The notes: generated from the sequence alone by a model not told the origin. A stretch of DNA of 9,657 bases from G963674505 sp964575975 (GCA_964575975.1 CAZNTU010000214.1:1-9657), one strand, 5' to 3'; shown: positions 1 through 8,089, counted from the first letter of the stretch. Made by a program: numbers and translations.

Positions 1-362
1 GTGATCCGGGGATCTTTCGCCAAGTCCTGGAGGACCGGTATGGGGTTGCTGCCGTCGATCGCCAGCATGACAGGATAAATCCCGGCGATTTCGGCGAAGG
101 TTTCGGGGTGAAGGCCGGTCTGGATTCTTGACGCTCCCGCCAGGATAACGGCTTTGTCGCCCCGGTCCGCCGCCTTTTCGCGCATCTTGGCCCACAGTCC
201 CCAGTCGTCCTGGACCGAGGGCCGAAAACCTTGCATGCGCCAGAAAGTCTCCCAGCCGGTTAAGAGAAGCGCGACCGTTGCCAGGGCCAGCAGCCATACC
301 CGACCCCATCGCCTAACGTGCAGGCGCTCGTCAGAATTGGAAATAGATAAAGGCACGTTCAT
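1..362 (-). CDS. Membrane-anchored SGNH-like protein, acyltransferase partner (partial, 3' end outside window)
   Basis: The ATG at 360-362 opens a frame that continues past the left edge, giving about 120 residues. The start lies inside the end of the upstream acyltransferase gene (32-nt overlap), which suggests translational coupling. Residues about 19-37 (VWLLALATVALLLTG core) form one hydrophobic segment after a basic stretch, so the protein is probably an N-terminally anchored periplasmic protein. After a linker comes VILAGASRIQTGL at about 72-84. This looks like block I of an SGNH/GDSL hydrolase fold, with Ser78 in the nucleophile position (GAS instead of the usual GDS). IDGSNP follows at about 102-107. 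The family inference rests on this motif and on the neighbour: MBOAT O-acyltransferases are often encoded next to AlgJ/AlgX-like SGNH proteins that pass acyl groups to exported polysaccharides. The catalytic Asp/His block lies outside the window, so activity cannot be judged. Confidence 0.72.
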   Translation of the reverse strand, partial: MNVPLSISNSDERLHVRRWGRVWLLALATVALLLTGWETFWRMQGFRPSVQDDWGLWAKMREKAADRGDKAVILAGASRIQTGLHPETFAEIAGIYPVMLAIDGSNPIPVLQDLAKDPRI

Positions 363-1746
363 CCGTCGGCGCCAAAGCCAAAGAAAGTAAAAGAAACGCC
401 AGGACCGCCCCCCGGGTCCACCACCGTACCCCCTGGATCGTCTCCTCCAGGCTGGAATCCCGTAGTTTCCAATGGCCGATCAACAGGCAAGCCGTGACGA
501 CCGATACCGCAATAACTTCCGTTCGGTCTACCAGTGCGGCCCCGCCGGGTCGAAACATTTCAACGAGCAGTTCGAATCCCGAGGCAAAGTCCCGAGCCCG
601 AAAAAAAACCCAGGTTGTTTGCAGGAAAAAATAGGTCAAGAGCGACAGCCCGAGACGTACGGTTCCCTGCTTGAAAAGCGAGTATCCCTTGAACGCTTTC
701 CGGAGCAGACGTTCCACCACAAGGAAAATACCGTGCAGCCCGCCCCAGGCGACGAATCGCCAACCGGCCCCGTGCCACAGGCCGCCGATAAGCATGGTAA
801 GCATGACATTGACTATGGTTCGCACCCGTCCTTTCCGGTTGCCCCCCAGGGAAACGTACAAGTAATCTCTGAGCCAGGTAGACAGGGATATATGCCACCG
901 CCTCCAGAAATCGGCGAACCCGATGGCCGCGTAAGGAAACTTGAAATTGTCCGGAATTACGAAACCAAGGCAAAGCGCCGCCCCAATGGCGCAGTTGGAA
1001 TATCCGGCGAAGTCGAAAAAGATTTGTCCCGAAAATGCCAGGGTTCCCATCCAGGCATCCGCGAAAACCGCGTCTCCGGACCGCGCGAAAACCTTGTCCG
1101 CAATCGGCGCCATGAGGCTGTCGGCCAGGATTACTTTTTGAAACAGCCCGAACGTCAGAAGGTAGAGCCCCCAACCGAACTGGCGGGCATCCGCCTGCCG
1201 GGGCTTTTCCAACTGCGGTAGAAAATCGACGGCCCGCACGATGGGCCCCGCCACCAACTGCGGAAAAAACGTAACGAACAATGCAAAATCGGAAAACGAA
1301 CGCCACGGCTCCAGGTCGTCTCTATAAATATCCAAGGTATATGACAGCGACTGGAACGTATAGAATGAGATCCCCACCGGCAGCACGACATCCGGGGCGG
1401 CCGGTTGAAACTCGATTTTAAACGTTTCCAGAAGCGCGATAAAATTGTTCAGCAAAAATTCGCCGTACTTGAAATACCCCAAAAGCCCCAAGTTGACAAA
1501 AAGGCTGAGCGTCAACAACAGCCGCTTGTGCGTCAACTTTTTTGTCTTCCATATGGCCTTTCCGATAAACCAGTCGGCAACGGTCGAAATCCAGAGCAAA
1601 ACGACGAAGGGCGGGTTCCATGCGGCATAGAAGACGTAGCTGGCTATCCAGAGGTGCGTCTTTTTAACGGTCCACGGAACGTGGAGGTGGTGTACGCACA
1701 GGACGATCGCGAAAAACACTATAAATGTCAGCGAATTGAAAACCAT
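331..1746 (-). CDS. MBOAT family membrane O-acyltransferase (AlgI-like)
   Basis: This 471-residue polytopic membrane protein has the length and pattern of the AlgI/PatA branch of membrane-bound O-acyltransferases, which move acyl groups across the inner membrane for transfer to exported polysaccharide. Family hallmarks are readable: LPVGISFYTFQSLSYTLDIY, the segment FFPQLVAGPIVR, DFWRRWHISLSTWLRDYLY with His285, and LIGGLWHGAGW with His325. The last is the position of the essential histidine in AlgI (His322 there). The C-terminal half continues with alternating hydrophobic helices and ends in FIYFQF. The frame stays open far upstream, to 2556, but homology-like sequence begins only at MVFNSLTFIVFF, so the ATG at 1744-1746 was chosen. 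No strong Shine-Dalgarno precedes it. A good promoter lies about 35 nt upstream. The next gene starts before this one ends. The substrate polymer cannot be told from the sequence. Confidence 0.95.
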   Translation of the reverse strand: MVFNSLTFIVFFAIVLCVHHLHVPWTVKKTHLWIASYVFYAAWNPPFVVLLWISTVADWFIGKAIWKTKKLTHKRLLLTLSLFVNLGLLGYFKYGEFLLNNFIALLETFKIEFQPAAPDVVLPVGISFYTFQSLSYTLDIYRDDLEPWRSFSDFALFVTFFPQLVAGPIVRAVDFLPQLEKPRQADARQFGWGLYLLTFGLFQKVILADSLMAPIADKVFARSGDAVFADAWMGTLAFSGQIFFDFAGYSNCAIGAALCLGFVIPDNFKFPYAAIGFADFWRRWHISLSTWLRDYLYVSLGGNRKGRVRTIVNVMLTMLIGGLWHGAGWRFVAWGGLHGIFLVVERLLRKAFKGYSLFKQGTVRLGLSLLTYFFLQTTWVFFRARDFASGFELLVEMFRPGGAALVDRTEVIAVSVVTACLLIGHWKLRDSSLEETIQGVRWWTRGAVLAFLLLSLALAPTDERAFIYFQF

Positions 1747-1780
1747 CGGTCTTGCAGGCAAAGGTTTTTGCTTGGGTTGA

Positions 1781-1808
1781 TTTGTAACGCATCGCCGGCA
1801 AATGTCAA
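1781..1808 (-). promoter_or_regulatory. Sigma-70-type promoter of the acyltransferase operon
   Basis: Read on the minus strand, a perfect -35 hexamer TTGACA (1803-1808) is followed after 16 nt by TACAAA (1781-1786) as -10. Transcription would start near 1774, leaving a leader of roughly 28 nt before the MBOAT start at 1746. The position and orientation suit the gene exactly. Motif match only; no mapped start site. Confidence 0.6.
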
Positions 1809-2048
1809 CATGGACTCGAGAACCTTCGTCTCCAAAGCCGGGGTGGAATCCTCCAGGAAGGTCGTCAGGCAGTTCGCCGCAGAATCGATAGGGCGTTTGG
1901 AAAAAGGAAGGCGGCGGGTTGGTCTCTGGAAAATAGAGAGGATTGCGAAGTCGTGGAAAAGGACGGGAAACCTTTCGCGCCGCTGCGCTGCAACCGGAAC
2001 GAACGGCAATTGGATCGCGCCGCGCCGGAAACTCGATGTTCGATGTTT

Positions 2049-2076
2049 TTGTTGTAACAAAGCGAATTTCTATGAT
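2049..2076 (+). promoter_or_regulatory. Candidate promoter of the SNF2-SWIM operon
   Basis: TATGAT (2071-2076) is a good -10 hexamer. TTGTTG (2049-2054) is a partial -35 match 16 nt upstream. Transcription would start at about 2082-2084, only a few bases before the ATG at 2089, so the message would be nearly leaderless. That fits the lack of any Shine-Dalgarno sequence before this start. The remaining sequence between the two divergent promoters (about 1809-2048) shows no convincing gene or repeat. Confidence 0.4.
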
Positions 2077-2088
2077 AAATCCATTGAC

Positions 2089-4761
2089 ATGAACAAGGAA
2101 TTGAATGCCATCGCAATGCCGAACGGCTCGTTGACGCTGGAATGGACGGACGCGGCCGAGCCTGGGGACGAAAGGTCCAAGCTTCTGCAAGAGAGGATTT
2201 ACTCGCGCTATCGGACTCCGGGCGAGGATTGGCTCTTCTTGCTGGCCTTCGGCGACCGGAACGTCCCTCTTTCGTCCTCCCTCTCCTTTTTCAGGAACTT
2301 CGCGTCGGAATTCGTCAAAAGGCTGACACGGACCCCGGATTTGGAAAGCATCCGGGAAAAGGTCCGGGTGGAGGCCGACGAGGATTTCTTTTCGGACTGC
2401 CTGGAGAAGGTCCCCATGACGACCGGCGCGGAATATTTGACGCGGGACGTTCTTGCCGGACTGTGGGGGCGTCTGAACGAAACCTTCCGGAAAACCATAG
2501 CCGGTTTCGACGGCACGGTCGAGGAGTTCGTGGAACAGGCCGGGGCGGGGTTCCACCTAGTCGGAAAAGTATATTTCCATTTGGTGGAGAGCAAGAGCGA
2601 CGAAGCTCCCTTCGCCTTTCTGGCCACTTATTCCACGAGGGTCGGAAAAAAAGGAAGGGCGAAGCATGTTTCCCTGAAGAATGGTCTGGAAGATTACGGC
2701 CGGGACGGCAAGAAGCTTCTGGAGCTTCTGACCCCCGTTCACAGGGCCGCCGAGAAAAGCGAGCTGGTCCGAGGGCTTTTGGAATCCGGGGAATTGTTTC
2801 ACCCTTTGGCCATGACCGCCGCCGAGGCCTTCACCTTCCTGAAGGAGGTTCCGCTTTACGAGAACGCCGGAGTCATGTGCGGCATTCCCAATTGGTGGAA
2901 AGGAGCGGCTTCGGGGGCGTTCGTGAAAATAAGCCTGGGGGACGCGGCGCCGTCGGCCGTTGGAATGAACGCTCTTCTGGAGTTCAAGGCCGAATTGTAC
3001 CTGGGCGACGAGCCTATTACGGCCGAGGAGGCGCGCAGGCTCCTGGAGGGAGCCGAGGGGCTGGCGCTCATAAAAGGAAAATGGGTGGCCGCGGACCCGG
3101 AAAAGCTGGAAAAGGTTTTGAACGCCTACGAAAAGGCGCAGGATCTTGCTTCGCAGGAAGGTTTGAGCGTCAGGGACGCCCTTCGGTTCCAGCTGAACCC
3201 GGAGAAGTTCCTGGGCGCCGCCGACGAGGACGGAGATATCCGCGTCGCGCACGGGCAGTGGATGGAATCGACCATGAAAAAGCTGGCCGATCCCGCGAAA
3301 ATTCCCCCGGTGCGGACCGGTTCCGGTTTCAAGGCGACTTTGCGGCCCTATCAGAAGAAAGGGGTCGATTGGCTCTGGTTCCTTCACAACCTCGGTTTCG
3401 GCGCGTGTCTCGCCGACGACATGGGGCTGGGAAAAACGGTGCAGTTGCTGGCGTTCATGAGCGCGCTGAAATCCGAACCGGATTCCCGCTCCCCGAAAAA
3501 GGCGAGCCTGCTGATCGTTCCCGCCTCCCTGATTTCCAACTGGGAAAAGGAGATCGCCCGCTTCTTTCCGGACATGAAATACGCCGTCGCCCACCCCGGC
3601 GCGAGCAAAAACGGCGCGACTCCGTTGGACAAGAAGGTCCTCGACGGTTTGGACATGGTCGTCACCACCTACGCCCTCGCGAAAAAATACGATTGGTTGC
3701 AAGCCTATTCCTGGAGGTACGTGGTCCTGGACGAAGCACAGGCGATCAAAAACGCCGGAACAAAGCAGTCGAAGGCGGTCAGGAAACTGGACTGCGAAAA
3801 TCGCGTCGCCATGACCGGCACCCCAATTGAGAACCGCCTTTCCGACCTTTGGTCGCTGTTCGACTTCCTCAATCCCGGACTTTTAGGCGGCCCGTCGGAA
3901 TTCAAAAAGTTCGCGTCCGGTCTCAAGGACGACCCCGGCGGATACGCAAGGCTTCGGAGGACGGTTTCTCCGTATGTCCTTCGGCGTTTGAAAACCGACC
4001 GGAACGTCATCTCGGACCTTCCCGAAAAGGTCGAGATGAAAACATTCACGGACCTGAGCAGAAAGCAGGTGGCGTTATACAGAAAACTGGTTTCCGACCT
4101 GGAGGAGGCGATTTCGGACAGCGAGGGCATACAACGAAGAGGCCTTGTGTTGGCTTCCCTGGTGAAGTTCAAGCAGATCTGCAACCATCCGGACCAGTAC
4201 CTGGGCGGGGGAGGGTACGAAGAAAGCGGCAGCGGAAAGTTCTCGCGGTTGCGGGAAATATCGGAGACCATACTCGAAAAGCGAGAAAAAGTGCTGATAT
4301 TTACGCAATTCAAAGAGATGACCGAGCCGCTGGCCGAATTCTTGTCGGAGATTTTCGGGCGGGAAGGGCTTGTCCTTCACGGAAGCGTCCCCGTGGGAAA
4401 GCGAAAAAAACTGATCGAACGATTCCAGAGCGACGATTACGTTCCTTTCATGGTGCTGTCGCTGAAAGCCGGGGGCGTCGGATTGAACCTTACCGCTGCC
4501 AATCATGTGATCCATTTCGACCGCTGGTGGAACCCCGCCGTGGAAAACCAGGCCACGGACCGCGCCTTTCGAATCGGCCAGAAGAAAAACGTGGTGGTAC
4601 ACAAGTTCGTAACCAAGGGCACGGTGGAGGAAAAGATCGATCTCATGCTGGAGAAAAAGGCCGAGCTTTCCGGAAAGATCGTCGTCGCGACCGGCGAGAA
4701 TTGGATCACGGAACTGGAAAACGACGAACTGATGGAGCTTTTTAAATTGAGCGTCCATTGA
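2089..4761 (+). CDS. SNF2-family DEAD/DEAH-box ATPase (helicase-like) with DUF3670-type N-terminal region
   Basis: This 890-residue protein belongs to the bacterial SNF2/Rad54-like ATPases, which use ATP to translocate on or remodel DNA-protein complexes. The motor motifs are intact: Walker A DDMGLGKT at 443-450, motif II DEAQ at 548-551, motif III MTGTPIEN at 575-582, motif V SLKAGGVGLNLT from 791, and motif VI QATDRAFRIGQ at 821-831. The N-terminal half (about 1-400) matches the pattern I know from the SNF2-associated DUF3670 family: GIPNWW at 265-270, LEFKAELYLGDEPIT, then KGKWVAADPEKL around Trp332. The frame is open upstream to 1405, but that part is antisense to the MBOAT gene and reads as non-protein, so the ATG at 2089 was chosen. 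The ATG at 2116 is an alternative. A 34-nt gap separates it from the SWIM gene, indicating one operon. The pair resembles Bacillus ywqA-ywqB; the cellular role is not established. Confidence 0.95.
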   Translation: MNKELNAIAMPNGSLTLEWTDAAEPGDERSKLLQERIYSRYRTPGEDWLFLLAFGDRNVPLSSSLSFFRNFASEFVKRLTRTPDLESIREKVRVEADEDFFSDCLEKVPMTTGAEYLTRDVLAGLWGRLNETFRKTIAGFDGTVEEFVEQAGAGFHLVGKVYFHLVESKSDEAPFAFLATYSTRVGKKGRAKHVSLKNGLEDYGRDGKKLLELLTPVHRAAEKSELVRGLLESGELFHPLAMTAAEAFTFLKEVPLYENAGVMCGIPNWWKGAASGAFVKISLGDAAPSAVGMNALLEFKAELYLGDEPITAEEARRLLEGAEGLALIKGKWVAADPEKLEKVLNAYEKAQDLASQEGLSVRDALRFQLNPEKFLGAADEDGDIRVAHGQWMESTMKKLADPAKIPPVRTGSGFKATLRPYQKKGVDWLWFLHNLGFGACLADDMGLGKTVQLLAFMSALKSEPDSRSPKKASLLIVPASLISNWEKEIARFFPDMKYAVAHPGASKNGATPLDKKVLDGLDMVVTTYALAKKYDWLQAYSWRYVVLDEAQAIKNAGTKQSKAVRKLDCENRVAMTGTPIENRLSDLWSLFDFLNPGLLGGPSEFKKFASGLKDDPGGYARLRRTVSPYVLRRLKTDRNVISDLPEKVEMKTFTDLSRKQVALYRKLVSDLEEAISDSEGIQRRGLVLASLVKFKQICNHPDQYLGGGGYEESGSGKFSRLREISETILEKREKVLIFTQFKEMTEPLAEFLSEIFGREGLVLHGSVPVGKRKKLIERFQSDDYVPFMVLSLKAGGVGLNLTAANHVIHFDRWWNPAVENQATDRAFRIGQKKNVVVHKFVTKGTVEEKIDLMLEKKAELSGKIVVATGENWITELENDELMELFKLSVH

Positions 4762-4795
4762 GAATCGAAGGAGAACGAAGGTTTCGAGGGAGACA

Positions 4796-6022
4796 ATGAG
4801 CTTTTTTTACAAGCCTTACGTATCGGTGGCGCAAAAGGAGGCCAAGGCCGCCAAGAAGCTGGAGCAGCTTCGGAAAAAGAACCCGGACATAATGCCGGTG
4901 ATATTGAAGGACGGCTCTCTGGCCAAGACGTGGTGGGGCAAGGCGTGGAACCGGAACCTGGAGCGCTACGCCGACTACGCGAACCGCATAGGGCGGGGAA
5001 GAAGCTACGTTCGCCACAGGGCGGTGCTCGATCTGCAGATAGGAAAGGAAAAGGTCGAGGCGTTGGTGCAAGGCTCCGAATCCAACCCCTACTCCGTGGA
5101 GATTCGAATCGAGCCGTTGAAAAAGAGCGTCTGGGAAAAAGTCAAGGAGGCGTGCATCGGCAGGATCGATTCGCTTTCCGAAATATTGGAGGGCAAGTTT
5201 CCCAAGGCCCTGGGCGAGATTTTCACGGCGCAGGGCGCGGGTCTTTTCCCGTCCCCGAAGGAAATCAAATTCTCCTGCTCGTGCCCGGACTGGGCGTATA
5301 TGTGCAAGCACGTGGCGGCCGCCCTCTACGGAATCGGGGCGAGGCTAGACGAAGATCCCCTGTTGTTTTTCGCGCTTAGGAATGTCGATGTCATGGAACT
5401 GATCGACGAAGCGGTCGGGGACCGGACCCGGGATCTCTTGGGCAAGGCCGGGAAAAAGAGTTCCCGAGTGCTCGAGAACGTGGATTTGGAAAGCATGTTC
5501 GACATCGATTTGGAAGACTTTTCATCGACGCCGGAGGTAACGGCGAAAACTTCCAAAGCCGCGAAGACCGTTAAAACCAAGAAAACCGGAAAAGCCGCGA
5601 AGGCAGGAAAATCCGGGAAAAACGGGAAAGTCGCGAAAACGGAGAAGGAGAAGCCGAAGGGGAAAGGCCGGGCGAAAGCCGATCAAGCGGAACAAGAAGG
5701 AAAAGGCAAGGAGAAGCCGGCAGCGACTTCGAAGGCCGCGAAAAAAACATCCCGCCAACCGGCGGGGAAAAAGTCCGGACCGGCCGGAAAGAGCGCGGCT
5801 GCAATAGCTCCCGCGATGGACGATAACGTGAAGGAACCGTACGCCACGGTGGCCGAAATCGTGGAAAACGCGATTCCGAAAGGCCGCAAGGGGGTGGCGG
5901 TCGCGGTTATCGTAGAAAAGACGGGGTTTGAACCGATCAAGGTTCACAACACGTTGGCGCGGTTGAAAAAGGCGGGGAAGGTCGAAAACGCCGAACGAGG
6001 AGTCTACCGGAGAAAAAAGTGA
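4796..6022 (+). CDS. SWIM zinc-finger protein with Lys/Ala-rich tail and C-terminal winged-helix-like domain
   Basis: 408 residues. The N-terminal 200 carry the conserved body of bacterial SWIM proteins (SLAKTWWGKAWNRNLERYAD, then GRSYVRHRAVLDLQIG) followed by the zinc ligands CSCPDWAYMCKH: Cys161, Cys163, Cys170 and His172, a complete CxC-CxH set. SWIM domains bind DNA or protein, and this family is typically encoded beside SNF2 ATPases, as here. Residues about 250-341 are a low-complexity Lys/Ala/Gly tail like histone H1 or other non-specific DNA binders. Residues about 345-408 (TVAEIVENAIPKGRKGV, then VHNTLARLKKAGKVE and RGVYRRKK) look like a small winged helix with a wing hairpin at the end. 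The start is the ATG with GAGGGAG at 4786-4792. It is probably a DNA-tethering subunit of the upstream ATPase (inference). Confidence 0.93.
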   Translation: MSFFYKPYVSVAQKEAKAAKKLEQLRKKNPDIMPVILKDGSLAKTWWGKAWNRNLERYADYANRIGRGRSYVRHRAVLDLQIGKEKVEALVQGSESNPYSVEIRIEPLKKSVWEKVKEACIGRIDSLSEILEGKFPKALGEIFTAQGAGLFPSPKEIKFSCSCPDWAYMCKHVAAALYGIGARLDEDPLLFFALRNVDVMELIDEAVGDRTRDLLGKAGKKSSRVLENVDLESMFDIDLEDFSSTPEVTAKTSKAAKTVKTKKTGKAAKAGKSGKNGKVAKTEKEKPKGKGRAKADQAEQEGKGKEKPAATSKAAKKTSRQPAGKKSGPAGKSAAAIAPAMDDNVKEPYATVAEIVENAIPKGRKGVAVAVIVEKTGFEPIKVHNTLARLKKAGKVENAERGVYRRKK

Positions 6023-6097
6023 AAGTTCGGGGCGGCGGCGGGGAAGGAACCACGAATGGCACGAATGCGTGCAAATTGAAAAAAATCCGGGCGGAAG
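6023..6097. other. Convergent intergenic gap with CACGAATG repeat and small hairpin
   Basis: This 75-nt gap separates the stop codons of the convergent SWIM and sigma-4-like genes. It contains CACGAATG twice (6051-6058 and 6060-6067). The second copy is part of a 5-bp stem, GCACG-AATG-CGTGC (6059-6072). No U-tract follows the stem on the plus strand; the A-run at 6079-6085 lies before the stem when read on the minus strand. It is therefore not a standard intrinsic terminator for either gene. Short CACGAATG arrays are, as I recall, common intergenic filler in some PVC bacteria. Confidence 0.5.
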
Positions 6098-8089
6098 CTA
6101 GAACGGAAGCTCCAGCTGCTTTTGTTCGGGTTTGTCGGGCTTGGTTTCCCCGGTTTCGAGGGGCGGAGGGGCGGATGTTTCCGGGGAGCGCTTTTCGGCC
6201 GCGGCTTTTTTCCGTTTTCCCTCGATGATGCCCAAAACGGCTTCCGCGTCTTTCGCATCGACCCAGCCGAGTACTTCCTTTCCCAAATTCTTTTTTATTC
6301 GTTCGAGCAATTTTTCGCCGACTTCGTCGCGCCAGTGGACAAACCCTTTCCTTTTAATCTCCGCGACCATCGAATCGATGGCCTCGTCGATATAGTCGCC
6401 TGTTTCGTGTTTTCGCTGCCAGTGGCGGGCGGGGCGAAGAATGTTCATCAGTATCATCAGCATCAAGACCGGGGCGGCTTTGGCGCTCGATTTCATCATG
6501 ATCATCTCCGAGCTTGCGCGTATCCAGTTCATGTAGCCGAGGCGGCGGGCGAGGACGGTTACCGCGAACAGGTCTTGAAGCGTGAATTTTTGCAGCCACC
6601 AATTTGCTTTCTTGAAATCGAAGGCGAAACGGTCGCGGCCGAAACATTGCTTTTTGAAGAGCCAAACGGTCTTTTCCTCTTCGGATACGGGCCATTCCTC
6701 GGGTTCGGCGACATTCAGAAGGGATTCGAAAATCTGGCGTTTGCGATACAAGCTCGGGGTGCCGTCCGGCCCGGTTTTCGTGTCGATCTGGCTTTCGGCC
6801 TCGGCCCAGCGGCACCACCGGTATTCCATTTCCCGCGACCACATGGGATAGGCAGTCAAAGGCTCGCCCGCGTAGGCGTGAACGATGTACCTGACGCACG
6901 GGCGCGTTTTGAGCAGCAAGTCCATGTATTTTTCCCTTGGAAAGCTTCGGGTCCTGTCCTCCCAAATCCCGTAGTAGTTGGGCGCGATCTCGAATATGGA
7001 ATCGACGAGCCGTGTTATCTGTCCCGCCATGGGCTTTGCATAACGTCCGGCGGACCTTTTTTCCAGCTCCCTCGCGATTTCGATGAAAGAGGCAATGCCC
7101 TTGAATTCGAGAATTTCGAGCACCAATTCCCTTGCCGGAGTTTCGTCCCAGGGCCTTTCCAAGTATTGTTCCGGCGGAACGCCGGGCAGGGCCTTTTCCG
7201 TTTTAAATGCGACCGGGGTTTCTTCTGACGACGAGTGGTATCCAGTCGCCCAGATAGACTCGCCCAGGATGCCAAGCAATTTGCAATGCTTTTCTACTAT
7301 GGTTTTCGCTATTTCGGCGTTTATTTTGTCGTCCGCGTACATGGCGTTGAAATCGTCGATCAGGCAATCCATCCTGACGGGCGAGCACTGGTATCGGTGG
7401 TAGAGGATCAGGTAGATGCGAATCGCCCTCAGTGCGACGTACGAAATCGGTTTGACCACCAGGAATTGGCGGACGAGGTCCAAATCGAGTTCGTGAATGC
7501 GGAGAGCGGTTTCCAAGAGCCTTCTGTCGCGGCCAAGTTTTTCCAGCACCGTGTCCGCGAGCATTGCGTTGGAGAAGGCGGCCGCTTCCTCGCTCAAAAA
7601 GTCCATGGCGTTTTGCAGGACTTCAAGGGGATAGCGGGTGCGAAACCAGTTGCGCCCGTTCTCGTGCGAGGTTTGTCTTATCCATTCGTTCGGAGTGTCA
7701 TGGCGGATTGCAATCAAAAGCTCCGCCTCGCCCGGAAATCTCTTGAACTCGCTTTCGAGGGATGCGATGGAATTTTTCGGAACGAAGCTGCCCCATTCGG
7801 TCGCTTCTTGGCTCAGGCCGGACCAAAGGATGTCGTCGGCCCAGGCGAGATGCTTTTCCAGCTGTCTCCACAGGCAGGGTTTTCTAAGATTCCTTACGGC
7901 CCGTTCGCAAAGCCGGAAGATTCGCGCCTTGCTCGTCGAGAGCCTTTTTGCGATCCGTGAAAGTCCATGGCGTTCGTTTTCGCCCAAGCCGTATTTCAAT
8001 GCGAGAGGCATCCTGCATTCCTCGGGAATCTCCGCCAGGACCCGCGAAAACGAATCCAGAACTTTCACCGGCAAAGCGTCAGGATTCAT
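6098..8089 (-). CDS. Large protein with sigma-70 region-4-like HTH, HARE-like winged helix and C-terminal clamp-type peptide
   Basis: 663 residues; not a family I can name. Residues 14-71 resemble sigma region 4: an IPEECRMPLALKYGLGENE segment, then GLSRIAKRLSTSKARIFRL and ERAVRNLRKP. This is the order of a helix, the YGL turn, the HTH (about 43-62) and the closing RxLRK helix. The middle is largely helical and unassigned. Residues about 318-376 (ELVLEILEFKGIASFIEIAREL, ending in FEIAPNYYGIW) have the spacing of a HARE-type winged helix, known from RNA polymerase delta; this match is tentative. After about residue 626 a charged Pro/Glu/Lys linker leads to the last residues, QKQLELPF. This fits the QLxLP(L/F) form of bacterial beta-clamp-binding peptides such as that of Hda. 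There is no region 2, so it is not a complete sigma factor. The ATG at 8087-8089 overlaps the preceding gene by 11 nt and lacks its own Shine-Dalgarno, implying coupled translation. A transcriptional regulator is the likeliest role. Confidence 0.85.
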   Translation of the reverse strand: MNPDALPVKVLDSFSRVLAEIPEECRMPLALKYGLGENERHGLSRIAKRLSTSKARIFRLCERAVRNLRKPCLWRQLEKHLAWADDILWSGLSQEATEWGSFVPKNSIASLESEFKRFPGEAELLIAIRHDTPNEWIRQTSHENGRNWFRTRYPLEVLQNAMDFLSEEAAAFSNAMLADTVLEKLGRDRRLLETALRIHELDLDLVRQFLVVKPISYVALRAIRIYLILYHRYQCSPVRMDCLIDDFNAMYADDKINAEIAKTIVEKHCKLLGILGESIWATGYHSSSEETPVAFKTEKALPGVPPEQYLERPWDETPARELVLEILEFKGIASFIEIARELEKRSAGRYAKPMAGQITRLVDSIFEIAPNYYGIWEDRTRSFPREKYMDLLLKTRPCVRYIVHAYAGEPLTAYPMWSREMEYRWCRWAEAESQIDTKTGPDGTPSLYRKRQIFESLLNVAEPEEWPVSEEEKTVWLFKKQCFGRDRFAFDFKKANWWLQKFTLQDLFAVTVLARRLGYMNWIRASSEMIMMKSSAKAAPVLMLMILMNILRPARHWQRKHETGDYIDEAIDSMVAEIKRKGFVHWRDEVGEKLLERIKKNLGKEVLGWVDAKDAEAVLGIIEGKRKKAAAEKRSPETSAPPPLETGETKPDKPEQKQLELPF

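Noticed and set aside
1405..2088. In-frame upstream extension of the SNF2 gene by 228 codons
   Set aside because: It is antisense to the MBOAT gene and the divergent promoter region, its sequence is not protein-like, and SNF2-family similarity begins only after 2089.
1747..2556. N-terminal extension of the MBOAT frame by 270 codons
   Set aside because: It runs through the promoter region and antisense to the SNF2 start. The MBOAT hydrophobic pattern begins at the ATG at 1746.
2557..3702. 381-codon minus-strand frame antisense to the SNF2 gene
   Set aside because: Mirror of the GC-rich third positions of the helicase gene; no recognisable motif.
2142..3830. 562-codon plus-strand frame inside the SNF2 gene
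   Set aside because: Arg/Gly-rich shadow of the helicase in another phase, with no domain-like segments; the helicase frame has all its motifs.
6051..6072. CACGAATG tandem repeat as a CRISPR or attachment site
   Set aside because: Only two 8-bp copies with a 1-bp spacing; far too short and irregular for a CRISPR array, and no second copy elsewhere in the window was seen.
6122..7228. 368-codon plus-strand frame antisense to the sigma-4-like gene
   Set aside because: Phe/Gly-rich shadow composition; the minus frame has the HTH, coupled start and coherent C-terminus.
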